A stretch of DNA of 64,000 nt from Arthrobacter sp. 9V (lineage in GTDB: Bacteria > Actinomycetota > Actinomycetes > Actinomycetales > Micrococcaceae), in assembly GCF_902506065.1 (NCBI RefSeq), contig NZ_LR732912.1, positions 3,563,406-3,627,405 of the forward strand, given 5' to 3'. This document shows, one piece after another, positions 49,405 through 58,869 of this stretch. Within the stretch, counting starts at the first letter, position 1; every line of letters starts with the position of its first letter. Made by a program: the position numbers and the translations under genes. Under the pieces are notes generated by a model that did not search any database, was not told the DNA's origin, and saw nothing but the letters and a program-made list of their open reading frames with translations.

Positions 49405-51870
49405 ATGTCCCTTATTCGCGCGCTCAGCAAGGAACTCGAAGCGCGCAGCGACAAATCGCTGCGGGCTTTGTTTGCCGCGCGGCCGGACCTCATCTCCCCC
49501 ATGGCGCCCGACTTTGCGGCCCTGGCCGCAAGAGCGAGTGCCCGGGTCAGTGTTCAGCGGGCTTTGGAGCGGTTGAACAAACCCGAAATGCAGGTCCTGG
49601 AAACACTGCACCTGTGCACCAATGCCGATACCGGCCACAGTATTTCCGCGGCCGGGCTGAAGAAAGTCATTGCCGGGTCCACTCTTTCGGCACTGGATCC
49701 CATCCTCGCCAAATTGCAGGAACTGGCGCTGGTCCATAGGGCAGATCCGCCCGCGGGGTCTCCTGCATCCTCATCCCGTCAGCGCTTTTACCTTCCGGTG
49801 GGCAGCCTCAAGGACGTCATAGGAATCTACCCGGCGGGTCTTGGGCGCAGTTACACCGAACTTGTCCGGCTTCAACCGGCCTTCGCCCAGCGGGTAGTTC
49901 AGTTGGTGGCTGAGCTTCATCAAAGCGGTGCCGGTATCCACCCCGCCAGCACACCCATGGATGCGGCCCTCGCGCTTCAACGCTGGACCTCTACCCCCGA
50001 AAGCCTGCGCGCCATCCTTTCAACGGCCCCGGACCGGACTGTGGGCTTGCTGGACAAATTCGGCAGCTGGGCCATGGGCGCAGTACCTCAAGCACAGCGC
50101 CGGGCTTCGGTCACCCACGAAAGTCACGACGTCGGCCCGATCGACTGGCTGTTGGCCCGCGGCTTGCTGGTCCCCTTGGACGCCGGCCACGTGGAGCTTC
50201 CCCACAGCGTGGGGCTTGCCTTGCGCGGGGGTGCGATCGTGGATGACTTCACGCTGGCACCCCCGGTTCCGGAGCTCGGCCACACCAGTGCAGCCTTGCG
50301 ACGCAATGCGGCCATGGGGGCAATCGCCGAAATACTTCGGCTGACTGCCGAGCTGTTGTTCGCAGTCCGGGAACAGCCGTTAGCTACCCTACGGAGCGGT
50401 GGTGTGGGTGTGCGGGAGCTGCGGCGTTTGGCCGAATCCATCCGCCTGGGCGTCCACGAGACGGCGGTGCTCCTGGAGTTGTGCGCCATGGCCGGACTGC
50501 TCCGGTTGGACGTGGACAGTTCCACGTGGGTTCAGCCACCCTCGCTCGAATGGCTTAATCTGCCCCGCCAGGAACAGTGGCTTTGGCTGGTCAATGCCTG
50601 GCTGGCAAGTGAGCGGGCACCTTCCCTGGTGGGGCAACCCCTCGCCGGCCCGTCGTCGTCGGCCGCGCACCAGGGAGCGGCCGGCACCACCATCAACGCA
50701 TTGTCCGCAGAGGCGCAACGACCCGACGCTCCGGTGGTACGCCGTCGGGTCCTGGAAATCCTGAACGAGCTCACGGCGGAAGCAGCGGCACCGGATGGCA
50801 AAGCTCCCGTTTTGGATGCCGGAGCTGTTTTGCAGCGGGCCGAGTGGGCGCAGCCGCGGATGTCCCGCCGGTTCAGTTCCCTGGTCCGCGGCATCCTTGA
50901 AGAAGCCACGCTCCTGGGCTTGATGGGATCCGGAGCGTTGACACAGTTGGGTTCTGCCATGGCTGACGGCCAACCCGAAAAGGCTATGACCATCCTTGGC
51001 GAGCACTTGCCCGCCGCCGTGAACCACATCCTCCTCCAAGCCGATCTCACGGCTGTGGCGCCCGGATACCTGGCGCCTGAACTGAGCGAAACGCTGTTGT
51101 TGATGGCCGACGCCGAGGGCCAGGGACCGGCGTCGATTTATCGGTTCTCGGCCACCACCGTTCGCAGGGCGCTCGACGCCGGACAGGATGCGGAATCGCT
51201 GTTGGCGTTCCTCCGTGAGCACTCGGCCACGGACGTCCCGCAGCCCTTGGAGTACCTTGTCCAGGACACGGCTTCCAGGCACGGCCGCCTCCGCATTGGA
51301 ACGAGTGCCAGCTTCATCCAGAGCGACGACGAAACAGCCATAACCGATCTTCTCCGCGAGGCCCGGACGTCGGCGCTGAGCTTGGTGCGCATCGCGCCCA
51401 CCGTGCTCACGTCCTCTGCAAGTCCCCGCGAAACTGCGCGTGTCCTTCGCGAGCTGGGCCTCTCGCCTGCGGTGCAGGAGGCTGAAACCGCCGTCGTGCG
51501 TTTCAAACGGACCCAGGCGGTCCCCGGCAGCGCCCGCCCGGTTTACACGGCGCCCCGCACGGCTCCGCCGGAGGACGACGTCGAAGCCCAGCTTTCGGTC
51601 CTGCGGCAACACCGCGCCGTCCCGGCAGAAACCACCGGCGAAGCGTCCACCCAGCTCGGCCTGGAAACCCTGCAGACGGCCATCCGGCTCAAACAGGCCG
51701 TCACCATGAACGTGGTGGACAGTTTGGGGAATTCCAACACTGAAACCGTTGTTCCAGTATCTGTCTCCGGTGGGCGCGTGAGGGTATTCGACCCCGCCAA
51801 GGACACCGAACGCGTGTTGTCCATCCACCGGATCATCGATGTGGAACCCGCAAAGGAGCTGCGCTCGTGA
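49405..51870 (+). CDS. Helicase-associated (Helicase_C_3, XPB/Ssl2-like N-terminal) protein
   Basis: ATG 49405 (MSLIRALSKELEARSDKSLR) gives 821 residues. The protein contains the C-terminal Helicase_C_3 segment typical of actinobacterial partners of XPB (HSATDVPQPLEYLVQDTASR), plus a WYL-like end (QTAIRLKQAVTMNVVDSLGN). It has no Walker motifs. It is directly followed by the XPB helicase gene 13 bp on. It probably serves as a partner or regulator of that helicase in DNA repair or transcription. Confidence 0.85.
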   Translation: MSLIRALSKELEARSDKSLRALFAARPDLISPMAPDFAALAARASARVSVQRALERLNKPEMQVLETLHLCTNADTGHSISAAGLKKVIAGSTLSALDPILAKLQELALVHRADPPAGSPASSSRQRFYLPVGSLKDVIGIYPAGLGRSYTELVRLQPAFAQRVVQLVAELHQSGAGIHPASTPMDAALALQRWTSTPESLRAILSTAPDRTVGLLDKFGSWAMGAVPQAQRRASVTHESHDVGPIDWLLARGLLVPLDAGHVELPHSVGLALRGGAIVDDFTLAPPVPELGHTSAALRRNAAMGAIAEILRLTAELLFAVREQPLATLRSGGVGVRELRRLAESIRLGVHETAVLLELCAMAGLLRLDVDSSTWVQPPSLEWLNLPRQEQWLWLVNAWLASERAPSLVGQPLAGPSSSAAHQGAAGTTINALSAEAQRPDAPVVRRRVLEILNELTAEAAAPDGKAPVLDAGAVLQRAEWAQPRMSRRFSSLVRGILEEATLLGLMGSGALTQLGSAMADGQPEKAMTILGEHLPAAVNHILLQADLTAVAPGYLAPELSETLLLMADAEGQGPASIYRFSATTVRRALDAGQDAESLLAFLREHSATDVPQPLEYLVQDTASRHGRLRIGTSASFIQSDDETAITDLLREARTSALSLVRIAPTVLTSSASPRETARVLRELGLSPAVQEAETAVVRFKRTQAVPGSARPVYTAPRTAPPEDDVEAQLSVLRQHRAVPAETTGEASTQLGLETLQTAIRLKQAVTMNVVDSLGNSNTETVVPVSVSGGRVRVFDPAKDTERVLSIHRIIDVEPAKELRS

Positions 51871-51883
51871 AGAGGACTCAATA

Positions 51884-53542
51884 GTGACCGACGGTCCGCT
51901 GATCGTACAAAGTGACAAGACCATCCTGCTTGAGGTCGACCATGAGCTGGCTACCGAGGCCCGGCATGCAATCGCCGCCTTCGCCGAGCTGGAGCGCGCC
52001 CCGGAACATATGCACAGCTACAGGCTCACGCCGCTGGGCCTCTGGAACGCCCGGGCTGCAGGGCTGGATGCTGAACAGGTGCTGGACACGCTCCTGAAGT
52101 ACTCCCGCTTCCCTGTCCCTCATGCTCTGCTGATTGATATCGAAGAGACCATGTCCCGTTACGGCCGGCTACGGCTGGAAAAGGACGCCCAGCACGGACT
52201 GGTGATGCGGACCGATGACTACCCCGTGCTGGAGGAAGTCATCCGCGCCAAGAAGATCGCTCCTCTGCTGGGGCCCAGGATCGATGGCGAAACCGTGGTG
52301 GTCCATTCCTCCCAGCGCGGGCAGTTGAAGCAATTACTGCTCAAGCTGGGGTGGCCGGCCGAAGACCTTGCCGGCTACGTGGACGGGCAACCACACCTGA
52401 TCATGCTGGACGAAAGCGGCTGGCAGCTGCGTCCGTACCAAAAGCTGGCCACGGAAAACTTCTGGGCCGGCGGCAGCGGCGTCGTCGTGCTTCCCTGCGG
52501 TGCCGGAAAGACGCTGGTAGGCGCGGCAGCGATGGCCACGTCCTCCACCACAACCCTCATCCTGGTCACCAATACCGTCTCTGCCCGGCAGTGGAAGGAC
52601 GAACTGCTCAAACGGACGTCGCTGACCGAAGACGAGATCGGCGAGTACTCCGGTGCCGTCAAAGAGGTCCGGCCCGTCACCATCGCTACCTATCAAGTCC
52701 TTACCACCAAGCGCGGCGGGCTCTACCCGCACCTGGAACTCGTGGACGGGCACGACTGGGGACTGATCATCTATGACGAAGTCCACCTGCTGCCGGCCCC
52801 GATCTTCCGGATGACCGCAGACCTCCAGGCCCGGCGTCGGCTTGGCCTCACGGCAACGCTGGTGCGGGAGGACGGACGTGAAGGCGAGGTGTTCAGCCTT
52901 ATTGGGCCCAAGCGCTACGACGCACCGTGGAAGGACATTGAAGCGCAGGGCTACATTGCCCCCGCTGACTGTGTTGAAGTCCGGGTAGACCTCCCCCGGG
53001 ACGAACGGGTGGCCTACGCCATGGCAGAGGACGCTGACAAGTACCGCCTCTGCGCCACCTCGGAGACCAAAACCAAACTCGTGGAAGAACTTGTAGCCGT
53101 CCACAAGGGTGAACAACTGTTGGTGATCGGTCAATACATCGACCAACTTGATGAGATTGCCGAACGCTTGGACGCTCCCTTGATCAAGGGCGAAACCAGT
53201 GTCAAGGCACGGCAGAAACTCTTCGACGCTTTCCGAAAAGGTGAGATTCACACCCTGGTGGTATCCAAGGTGGCCAACTTCTCCATCGACCTCCCCGAAG
53301 CCTCGGTTGCCATCCAGGTCTCAGGCTCCTTTGGCTCACGGCAGGAAGAGGCCCAACGCTTGGGACGCCTCCTGCGACCCAAACAGGATGGCCGGGCAGC
53401 CCGGTTCTACTCCTTGGTAGCCCGGGACACACTGGACCAGGATTTCGCGGCGAAACGCCAAAGGTTCCTGGCCGAGCAGGGCTACGCCTACAGGATCATG
53501 GATGCCAAAGACGTGGGCAAGGACGTGGGGCAGGAGCAGTAG
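51884..53542 (+). CDS. DNA repair helicase of the XPB family
   Basis: GTG 51884 (VTDGPLIVQSDKTILLEV) follows AGAGG. The 552-residue superfamily-2 helicase has an N-terminal damage-recognition-like domain (1-165), Walker A VVLPCGAGKTLVGAA, a DEVH box (IIYDEVHLLPAPIFR), GLTATLVREDGRE, an RED-like turn, and motif VI in RLGRLLRPKQDGRAARFYSLV. Bacterial XPB unwinds 3'-5' and is common in actinobacteria. It is coupled to the Helicase_C_3 gene upstream. Confidence 0.94.
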   Translation: MTDGPLIVQSDKTILLEVDHELATEARHAIAAFAELERAPEHMHSYRLTPLGLWNARAAGLDAEQVLDTLLKYSRFPVPHALLIDIEETMSRYGRLRLEKDAQHGLVMRTDDYPVLEEVIRAKKIAPLLGPRIDGETVVVHSSQRGQLKQLLLKLGWPAEDLAGYVDGQPHLIMLDESGWQLRPYQKLATENFWAGGSGVVVLPCGAGKTLVGAAAMATSSTTTLILVTNTVSARQWKDELLKRTSLTEDEIGEYSGAVKEVRPVTIATYQVLTTKRGGLYPHLELVDGHDWGLIIYDEVHLLPAPIFRMTADLQARRRLGLTATLVREDGREGEVFSLIGPKRYDAPWKDIEAQGYIAPADCVEVRVDLPRDERVAYAMAEDADKYRLCATSETKTKLVEELVAVHKGEQLLVIGQYIDQLDEIAERLDAPLIKGETSVKARQKLFDAFRKGEIHTLVVSKVANFSIDLPEASVAIQVSGSFGSRQEEAQRLGRLLRPKQDGRAARFYSLVARDTLDQDFAAKRQRFLAEQGYAYRIMDAKDVGKDVGQEQ

Positions 53543-53753
53543 GAAGCCTGCCGGAACAATGTTCCTCAGCCCTCTTGCTATTGAACTCCAGCAACTCTAC
53601 GATTCCTAGTGAAGCTCTCCGCCCTTAATGGTTGCCCCTGGTCCAGGCAGCTTGGCGGCCAGCCGTCGGCGGGGGGGGGGAAGCCCGCAGCCAGGGAGCC
53701 GGCGGTTAGAAGGCCTTGAAGAATCTGTGAATTGATTACCAGAGGATTCCCCA
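53543..53753. other. Intergenic region with palindrome and G10 tract
   Basis: GGAACA-A-TGTTCC (53553-53565) is a perfect palindrome just after the XPB stop. A run of ten G (53671-53680) sits in a GC-rich stretch. The region should also hold the promoter of the membrane protein/multicopper oxidase unit, but no clear promoter was seen. Confidence 0.45.
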
Positions 53754-54227
53754 ATGCGCAAAGCCCTCCTGGTCCTTTCCGCGATTGTCCTGCTGTCAGC
53801 ACTCGCACAGCTGTTTTTTGCCGGATATTTCCATTTCCAAAACACCATCGAAGCCCAACGTGATGCCGGCGTCTACCACTCAGTCAACGGCCAATATGTG
53901 CTGCGGTACTCAGCGTTGCTGGCCGCGATCGTAGCGGCCATTGCCAAAGTGGGCTCACGCACCATCTGGCTGGCTGCCGGAATTTTCCTGCTCACCTGGC
54001 TTCAGCTGATCATCTTCATCGTGGGCGGCATGCTGACGGGCTCCTCACCGGAGTTCATCACCCCTGCGGGCTCGTGGGTGGTGGCCATCCACCCGCTTGT
54101 TGGCGCCATGATGATCTTCATGTCCTATTGGTTGTTCAAGCGCGCGCAAGCGGCCGCCCTCAACCCTCAACCGTTGCCTCCCAAGGCTGCCGCTTCGGAT
54201 GCTTCCACATCCCCCAGCACAGCCTGA
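53754..54227 (+). CDS. Small four-segment membrane protein (DUF6220-like)
   Basis: The 157-residue protein (MRKALLVLSAIVLLSALAQL) has four membrane segments, with a His in FAGYFHFQ after the first and VVAIHPLVGAMMIFMSY at the fourth, suggesting possible heme or metal ligands. The C-terminal tail is Pro/Ala/Ser-rich. The layout fits DUF6220, of unknown function. The multicopper oxidase starts 12 bp downstream, so the two are probably co-transcribed and may act together. Confidence 0.75.
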   Translation: MRKALLVLSAIVLLSALAQLFFAGYFHFQNTIEAQRDAGVYHSVNGQYVLRYSALLAAIVAAIAKVGSRTIWLAAGIFLLTWLQLIIFIVGGMLTGSSPEFITPAGSWVVAIHPLVGAMMIFMSYWLFKRAQAAALNPQPLPPKAAASDASTSPSTA

Positions 54228-54239
54228 GCACCTGCAGCT

Positions 54240-56288
54240 GTGAATACGTCGCAGCTGCTGGCGGTGGACCTCCTGCTGTCCTTCATGTCAGCCGGCGCCT
54301 GGATCGGCGCGGCATGGATGACCGCGTCTTTGAGGGACAAGACCCGCCGGATTGACCTTGCATTGCTGTTATTGGGTGTAGCCGTCGCAGTGACAGTGGG
54401 ACGGTACGCCTTGCTTCCCGCTTTGGTGGCGGGCAGTTGGTGGTTTGCCAGCGAACGCACAACCATCAACGTGCCTCTGACCATCATCCCCGCGGCTTGG
54501 GCCGCGGCGGCCGGTGTTCCGTTCTTGCTGAGGAGGCGGAACACCGGCTCCAAACCTGCCCCACCTGGTCCAGGGCGTTCCCGCGAGTGGGCGGTCCTGG
54601 CTTTGGTGGCAGCTTCAGCGTCAGCCGTGGCGTCACTGGCGCTGACCTTCGTCCTGGGGCCATTCCCGTCTCCTTGGAGCCTCGCAGTGGTGCTGTTCAT
54701 GGTGGCGGCATCTGTATTGATCGCCAAGCTTGCGCTCTTTACGCCTCCGCGGGGCGGCGCATCTCCGGTGGGCAGCCGCCCGACGGCGGTTGCTGCGCTG
54801 GCCGGGCTGATGATCTGTACCGCTTTGGGCTCGGGAGTCTTTGCTTGGCTTGGGAGCAGATCGGCAGACGGCGCCACCATTGCTGCCGCCGTCGGTCATC
54901 ACGGCGGTACGAACGTCACGGTGAAGGATCCGACGCCGGTGAGCAGCCTTGTAGGTGATACCTCGGCCGACGCCGTGGTCCGGCATTACGAACTGACGGC
55001 CCGGGTGGAACAGGTGACGCTGCCGTCCGGGCAGACCACCGAGGCGTGGACCTTCGGCAGCCTGCCGGGCCCAGCGTTGGAGGCCCAACTGGGCGAAGTG
55101 ATGGAGGTGGTGCTGAATAATCGGGATGTATCTGCTGGCGTAACACTCCATTGGCACGGTTACGACGTCCCCAACGCCATGGATGGGGTGGCCGGGGCTA
55201 CACAGGACGCGGTGATGCCGGGACAGTCCATGACGTATCGCTTCACAGCCGCTCAAGCAGGCACCTACTGGTACCACACGCATCAAGATTCAGCCGAGGG
55301 GGTCCGCAAAGGCCTCTACGGCACGTTCGTCGTGCACCACCCCGCATCTTCCCGTGCTGACACGGACGTTGTGGTGGCGGGGCACGACCTCAGCGGTCTG
55401 GGGTTGCTGGGCTCCTCAGACCGTGCCACCTGGCAGAGGGCCACTCCTGGCTCGAGCGTGCGGGTGCGGCTCATCAACACCGATTCGGTGCAGCAGCGGT
55501 ACCTGATCCAAGGCGCTGCGTTCAGGGCCGTGGCGGTTGACGGAACGGAGGTGAACCAACCCCCGGAAGTGACCGGCAAACTGCTGCGACTCGGTGCCGG
55601 CGGCCGGGTGGACATCGCCTTCACCATGCCCGCCTCGCCGGTGACCGTGCGTTCGGACGCTGCGGCCGGCGCCGTCGTCGTCATAGCACCGCAGGAATCA
55701 GCTGCCGGAGAGTCCCAGGAAGTCACTCCCGATAAACTGCCGGCAGGTGTTTTTACCACAACTCCCGTGCTCGACCTTTTGGATTATGGCAAACCGCTGG
55801 TTGAGGATGGCAATGGTTCGGAGCCCGCCCATGCCATCACCAAGGAACGTGCCGTCACACGGGAAGAGGTGATGGTATTGGACCGGCAGTTCCGTTTTGT
55901 TGACGGAATCCCCCGGTATGCCTTCACTGTGAACGGGGCAGCCTATCCGCTGGTTCCCTCCATTGAAGTGGCTGAGGGCGACACCGTGAAGGTGACCATA
56001 GTGAACAGGACCTCCGAGCCGCATCCGATGCACCCGCACGGTCACCATGTTCAAGTACTGAGCAGGAACGGGGTAGTCCCCAGCGGATCACCGCTCGTCC
56101 TGGACACCGTGGACGTTCTGCCGGGCGAAGTGTGGGAACTGCTGCTTCATGCGGACAACCCCGGGATCTGGATGGACCACTGCCACAACCTGGACCACGC
56201 CGCCGAGGGAATGATGATGCTCCTGAAGTACCAGGGCGTATCTTCACCGTTCGTCCATGGCGGCCACTCACACAACCGGCCTGAGTGA
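54240..56288 (+). CDS. Multicopper oxidase with N-terminal membrane domain
   Basis: The GTG start at 54240 gives 682 residues. The first ~215 residues hold about six membrane segments. The rest is a multicopper oxidase fold with copper motifs HWHGYDVPNAMDG (about 304), YWYHTHQDSAEG (about 345), HPMHPHGHHVQVL (about 597) and MDHCHNLDHAAEGMM (about 645), so the type 1, 2 and 3 sites are all complete. It should oxidise Cu(I), a phenolic compound or another metal on the outer face of the membrane. Fusion to a polytopic domain is unusual compared with secreted laccases. Confidence 0.9.
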   Translation: MNTSQLLAVDLLLSFMSAGAWIGAAWMTASLRDKTRRIDLALLLLGVAVAVTVGRYALLPALVAGSWWFASERTTINVPLTIIPAAWAAAAGVPFLLRRRNTGSKPAPPGPGRSREWAVLALVAASASAVASLALTFVLGPFPSPWSLAVVLFMVAASVLIAKLALFTPPRGGASPVGSRPTAVAALAGLMICTALGSGVFAWLGSRSADGATIAAAVGHHGGTNVTVKDPTPVSSLVGDTSADAVVRHYELTARVEQVTLPSGQTTEAWTFGSLPGPALEAQLGEVMEVVLNNRDVSAGVTLHWHGYDVPNAMDGVAGATQDAVMPGQSMTYRFTAAQAGTYWYHTHQDSAEGVRKGLYGTFVVHHPASSRADTDVVVAGHDLSGLGLLGSSDRATWQRATPGSSVRVRLINTDSVQQRYLIQGAAFRAVAVDGTEVNQPPEVTGKLLRLGAGGRVDIAFTMPASPVTVRSDAAAGAVVVIAPQESAAGESQEVTPDKLPAGVFTTTPVLDLLDYGKPLVEDGNGSEPAHAITKERAVTREEVMVLDRQFRFVDGIPRYAFTVNGAAYPLVPSIEVAEGDTVKVTIVNRTSEPHPMHPHGHHVQVLSRNGVVPSGSPLVLDTVDVLPGEVWELLLHADNPGIWMDHCHNLDHAAEGMMMLLKYQGVSSPFVHGGHSHNRPE

Positions 56289-56323
56289 ATGAAGCGCCGC
56301 CAGCTGGACTGACAGAGTCAGCC

Positions 56324-56545
56324 TCAGGCGACCATCCGGCTGGTGACCTCGATCTTGACGTGATCCACCACAGCCCAGCAGTCCTCGTCGCGGAGTTGGG
56401 CACTGGCGAACCGTTCGGCTGCGGCCAGGTCCTCAAAGTCCTCGCGCCGGATACGGCCTGAATCGGTGTCCAGGTACGTCACGTGGAACTCGACGTCGCT
56501 GTTGCGGTTCTGGTGGATGCTTGCGGGAGCTGCTGTGTTTGCCAT
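56324..56545 (-). CDS. Small hypothetical protein, 73 residues
   Basis: The protein (MANTAAPASIHQNRNSDVEF) is soluble, with alternating charged and hydrophobic residues: FHVTYLDTDSGRIRREDFED and AERFASAQLRDEDCWAVVDH. No domain is recognised. It is convergent with the multicopper oxidase and divergent from the response regulator gene. Codon use fits the genome. Confidence 0.65.
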   Translation of the reverse strand: MANTAAPASIHQNRNSDVEFHVTYLDTDSGRIRREDFEDLAAAERFASAQLRDEDCWAVVDHVKIEVTSRMVA

Positions 56546-56661
56546 GTTTTAAGTGTGGAACGGGGCACTGACATTATTGGAAGCATCCGCAGGCGTGTTG
56601 GGATTTCACGTCACGTGCTGTCGTTACCCACGCAGGGGGCTCCCATGGAGCATCCAGAAAA

Positions 56662-56678
56662 CTCCCAGTTTCTGGGAG
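56662..56678 (+). promoter_or_regulatory. Hairpin burying the response-regulator ribosome-binding site
   Basis: CTCCCAG (56662-56668) and CTGGGAG (56672-56678) pair perfectly around TTT. The GGGAG Shine-Dalgarno of the response regulator, 4 bases before its ATG, is the 3' arm. This could limit translation until melted. Confidence 0.55.
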
Positions 56679-56682
56679 CATC

Positions 56683-57402
56683 ATGGGTGTCATGAAAAAG
56701 AACGGTCCTGAAGCGAAGCTTCTCGTTGTCGACGACGAGCCCAACATCCGCGAGCTGCTGTCCACGTCGCTGCGTTTTGCAGGCTTCGAGGTTGTAGCGG
56801 CCGCCAATGGTCGCGAAGCCCTCGCCGCGGCCGATCTCCACTCCCCGGACCTGGCGGTCCTGGACGTCATGCTGCCGGACATGGACGGCTTCACCGTGAC
56901 CCGGCGCCTACGCGCGTCCGGCAAGCACTTCCCCGTCCTCTTCCTCACTGCCAAGGATGATACGGAGGACAAAGTCACCGGCCTCACCGTAGGCGGTGAC
57001 GACTACGTCACCAAACCCTTCAGCCTTGACGAAGTGGTGGCGCGCATCCGCGCTGTCCTTCGCCGTACGCAGCCGTTGGAGGACGACGACGCCGTGATCC
57101 GAGTTGACGATCTTGAACTCGACGACGACGCCCACGAGGTCCGCCGCGGTGGCACGGTGATCGAGCTGTCGCCCACCGAATTCAAGCTCCTGCGCTACCT
57201 CATGCTCAATCCCAACCGTGTACTGTCCAAGGCCCAGATCCTTGACCATGTCTGGGAATACGACTTCAATGGCGACGCATCGATCGTGGAGTCCTACATT
57301 TCCTATCTGCGACGCAAGGTGGACATCGATCCCGATGCCGCAGCGCTCATTCAGACCAAGCGCGGCGTGGGCTACGTGCTGCGAACGGCAGAGAAGCGCT
57401 GA
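56683..57402 (+). CDS. OmpR/PhoB-family response regulator
   Basis: The 239-residue protein (MGVMKKNGPEAKLLVVDDEP) has a receiver domain with phospho-acceptor Asp in LAVLDVMLPDMDGF and the conserved Lys in DYVTKPFSLDEVVAR. A winged-helix DNA-binding domain follows (ELSPTEFKLLRYLMLNPNRV, ending RGVGYVLRTAEKR). It is 3 bp ahead of a sensor kinase gene and must be its partner. The pair resembles MprAB/TcrXY-type systems; the stimulus is unknown. Confidence 0.95.
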   Translation: MGVMKKNGPEAKLLVVDDEPNIRELLSTSLRFAGFEVVAAANGREALAAADLHSPDLAVLDVMLPDMDGFTVTRRLRASGKHFPVLFLTAKDDTEDKVTGLTVGGDDYVTKPFSLDEVVARIRAVLRRTQPLEDDDAVIRVDDLELDDDAHEVRRGGTVIELSPTEFKLLRYLMLNPNRVLSKAQILDHVWEYDFNGDASIVESYISYLRRKVDIDPDAAALIQTKRGVGYVLRTAEKR

Positions 57403-57405
57403 CCC

Positions 57406-58869
57406 TTGCTGCTTCGCTGGAAATCGGCGTCCCTGAGGTCCCAGCTCGTCGCCATCATCATGGGCCTGCTGCTGCTTGCCTTGGCAGCCACGGGTGCAGG
57501 AACGCTGACCCTGGTCAAGAGTTACCTCCAGGGCCAGGTGGACGACAAACTGAAGGCCGCCGTCGCCTTGGCCCAGGATCAGCAGTCCTTTGACAAGCTG
57601 GCCCAGCCCAACCCCTCAACTCCCACCGACTCCGCCGTGCCCACGGACTACTCGCTGACGCTGTACGTACCCGGTCTTGAGCCCTACCCCTTCGGCGGCA
57701 GTCAGAGTGATCGTCCCGCGATTGCCAACATCACCGCAGCTGAAGCCAAGCTCCGCGGCAACTCCCCCTTTCAGGTCAAAGGTACCGCCGGCAGCAATTG
57801 GCGCGTAGTGGCCATTGGGGTCACCGCCAACGGCCAAAACGGCGTAGTGATCATTGGGTTGCCGCTCACTCCCGTGGACAAAGTGATGGAGCATGCAGTC
57901 CTGGTGGTGGTAGGCGTTGGCCTCTTGACCTTGGTCTTGGCGTTCTTCATCGCCACCTGGACTGTTGCGCGTTCCTTCCGGCCACTGGCCAAGGTGGAGA
58001 AGACCGCCGCGGCCATCGCCGCGGGCGATCTGTCCCGCCGTGTGGAAGTGGATAATCCCCACACCGAGGTCGGCCGGCTGGGCGGTTCCCTGAATGCCAT
58101 GCTTGCCCACATCGAGGCTTCCTTTGCTGCCCGGGCCGCTTCCGAAGGGCGTATGCGCCGCTTCGCAGCCGACGCCTCACATGAACTGCGCACCCCCTTG
58201 GTGACTATTCGAGGCTTCTCCGAGCTGTACCGTCACGGAGCCTTGGCCACGCAGGAAGACGTCGCCATGGCAATGGGCAGGATCGAAAGCGAAGCCAAGC
58301 GCATGGGCTCCATGGTGGAGGACCTGTTGATGCTGGCCCGCCTCGATGAGCAGCGGCCGCTGCAGCTCAAACCCGTGGACCTGCAGCTCCTTGCGCACGA
58401 TGCTGTGGTTGATACAAGAGCCTCCAGCGGGGACCGGACCATCACGCTCACGGGTCTCGACGGCGCCTCTCCCACCGCCGCACCGGTCCAGGGCGACGAA
58501 GCCAAGCTCCGCCAAGTGATCGGTAACCTGGTGGGCAATGCACTGAGGTACACGCCCGAGGGCAGCCCCATAGAACTCGCTGTCGGTGTTCGAAAAACAC
58601 CGGCAGGGTCAGTTTCAGTGATCGAGATCCGCGACCATGGACCGGGCATTCCGGAAGAGGAAACCAACAAGATCTTTGAGCGCTTCTACCGCGCGGACAC
58701 CTCACGGACCCGGGAGACCGGCGGTAGCGGCCTCGGCCTGGCGATTGTTGCCGCGATAGTGGGCTCGCACGGCGGTACAGTCCAGGTTGCAGAGACCGAC
58801 GGCGGTGGCGCGACCTTGGTGGTCAGCCTTCCGTTCCACGAGGAATCTGCTGAACTGTTGTCCACATAG
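57406..58869 (+). CDS. Sensor histidine kinase of the OmpR-partner type
   Basis: The TTG start at 57406 gives 487 residues. Two membrane segments (about 15-38 and 160-185) flank an extracellular sensor of about 120 residues. HAMP, HisKA with FAADASHELRTPLVTIRGFS and the catalytic domain follow, with N-box NLVGNALRYTPEGS, G1 DHGPGIPEEE and G2 GGSGLGLAIVAAIV. It phosphorylates the response regulator upstream. The stop codon lies inside a DnaA-box-like sequence. Confidence 0.94.
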   Translation: MLLRWKSASLRSQLVAIIMGLLLLALAATGAGTLTLVKSYLQGQVDDKLKAAVALAQDQQSFDKLAQPNPSTPTDSAVPTDYSLTLYVPGLEPYPFGGSQSDRPAIANITAAEAKLRGNSPFQVKGTAGSNWRVVAIGVTANGQNGVVIIGLPLTPVDKVMEHAVLVVVGVGLLTLVLAFFIATWTVARSFRPLAKVEKTAAAIAAGDLSRRVEVDNPHTEVGRLGGSLNAMLAHIEASFAARAASEGRMRRFAADASHELRTPLVTIRGFSELYRHGALATQEDVAMAMGRIESEAKRMGSMVEDLLMLARLDEQRPLQLKPVDLQLLAHDAVVDTRASSGDRTITLTGLDGASPTAAPVQGDEAKLRQVIGNLVGNALRYTPEGSPIELAVGVRKTPAGSVSVIEIRDHGPGIPEEETNKIFERFYRADTSRTRETGGSGLGLAIVAAIVGSHGGTVQVAETDGGGATLVVSLPFHEESAELLST

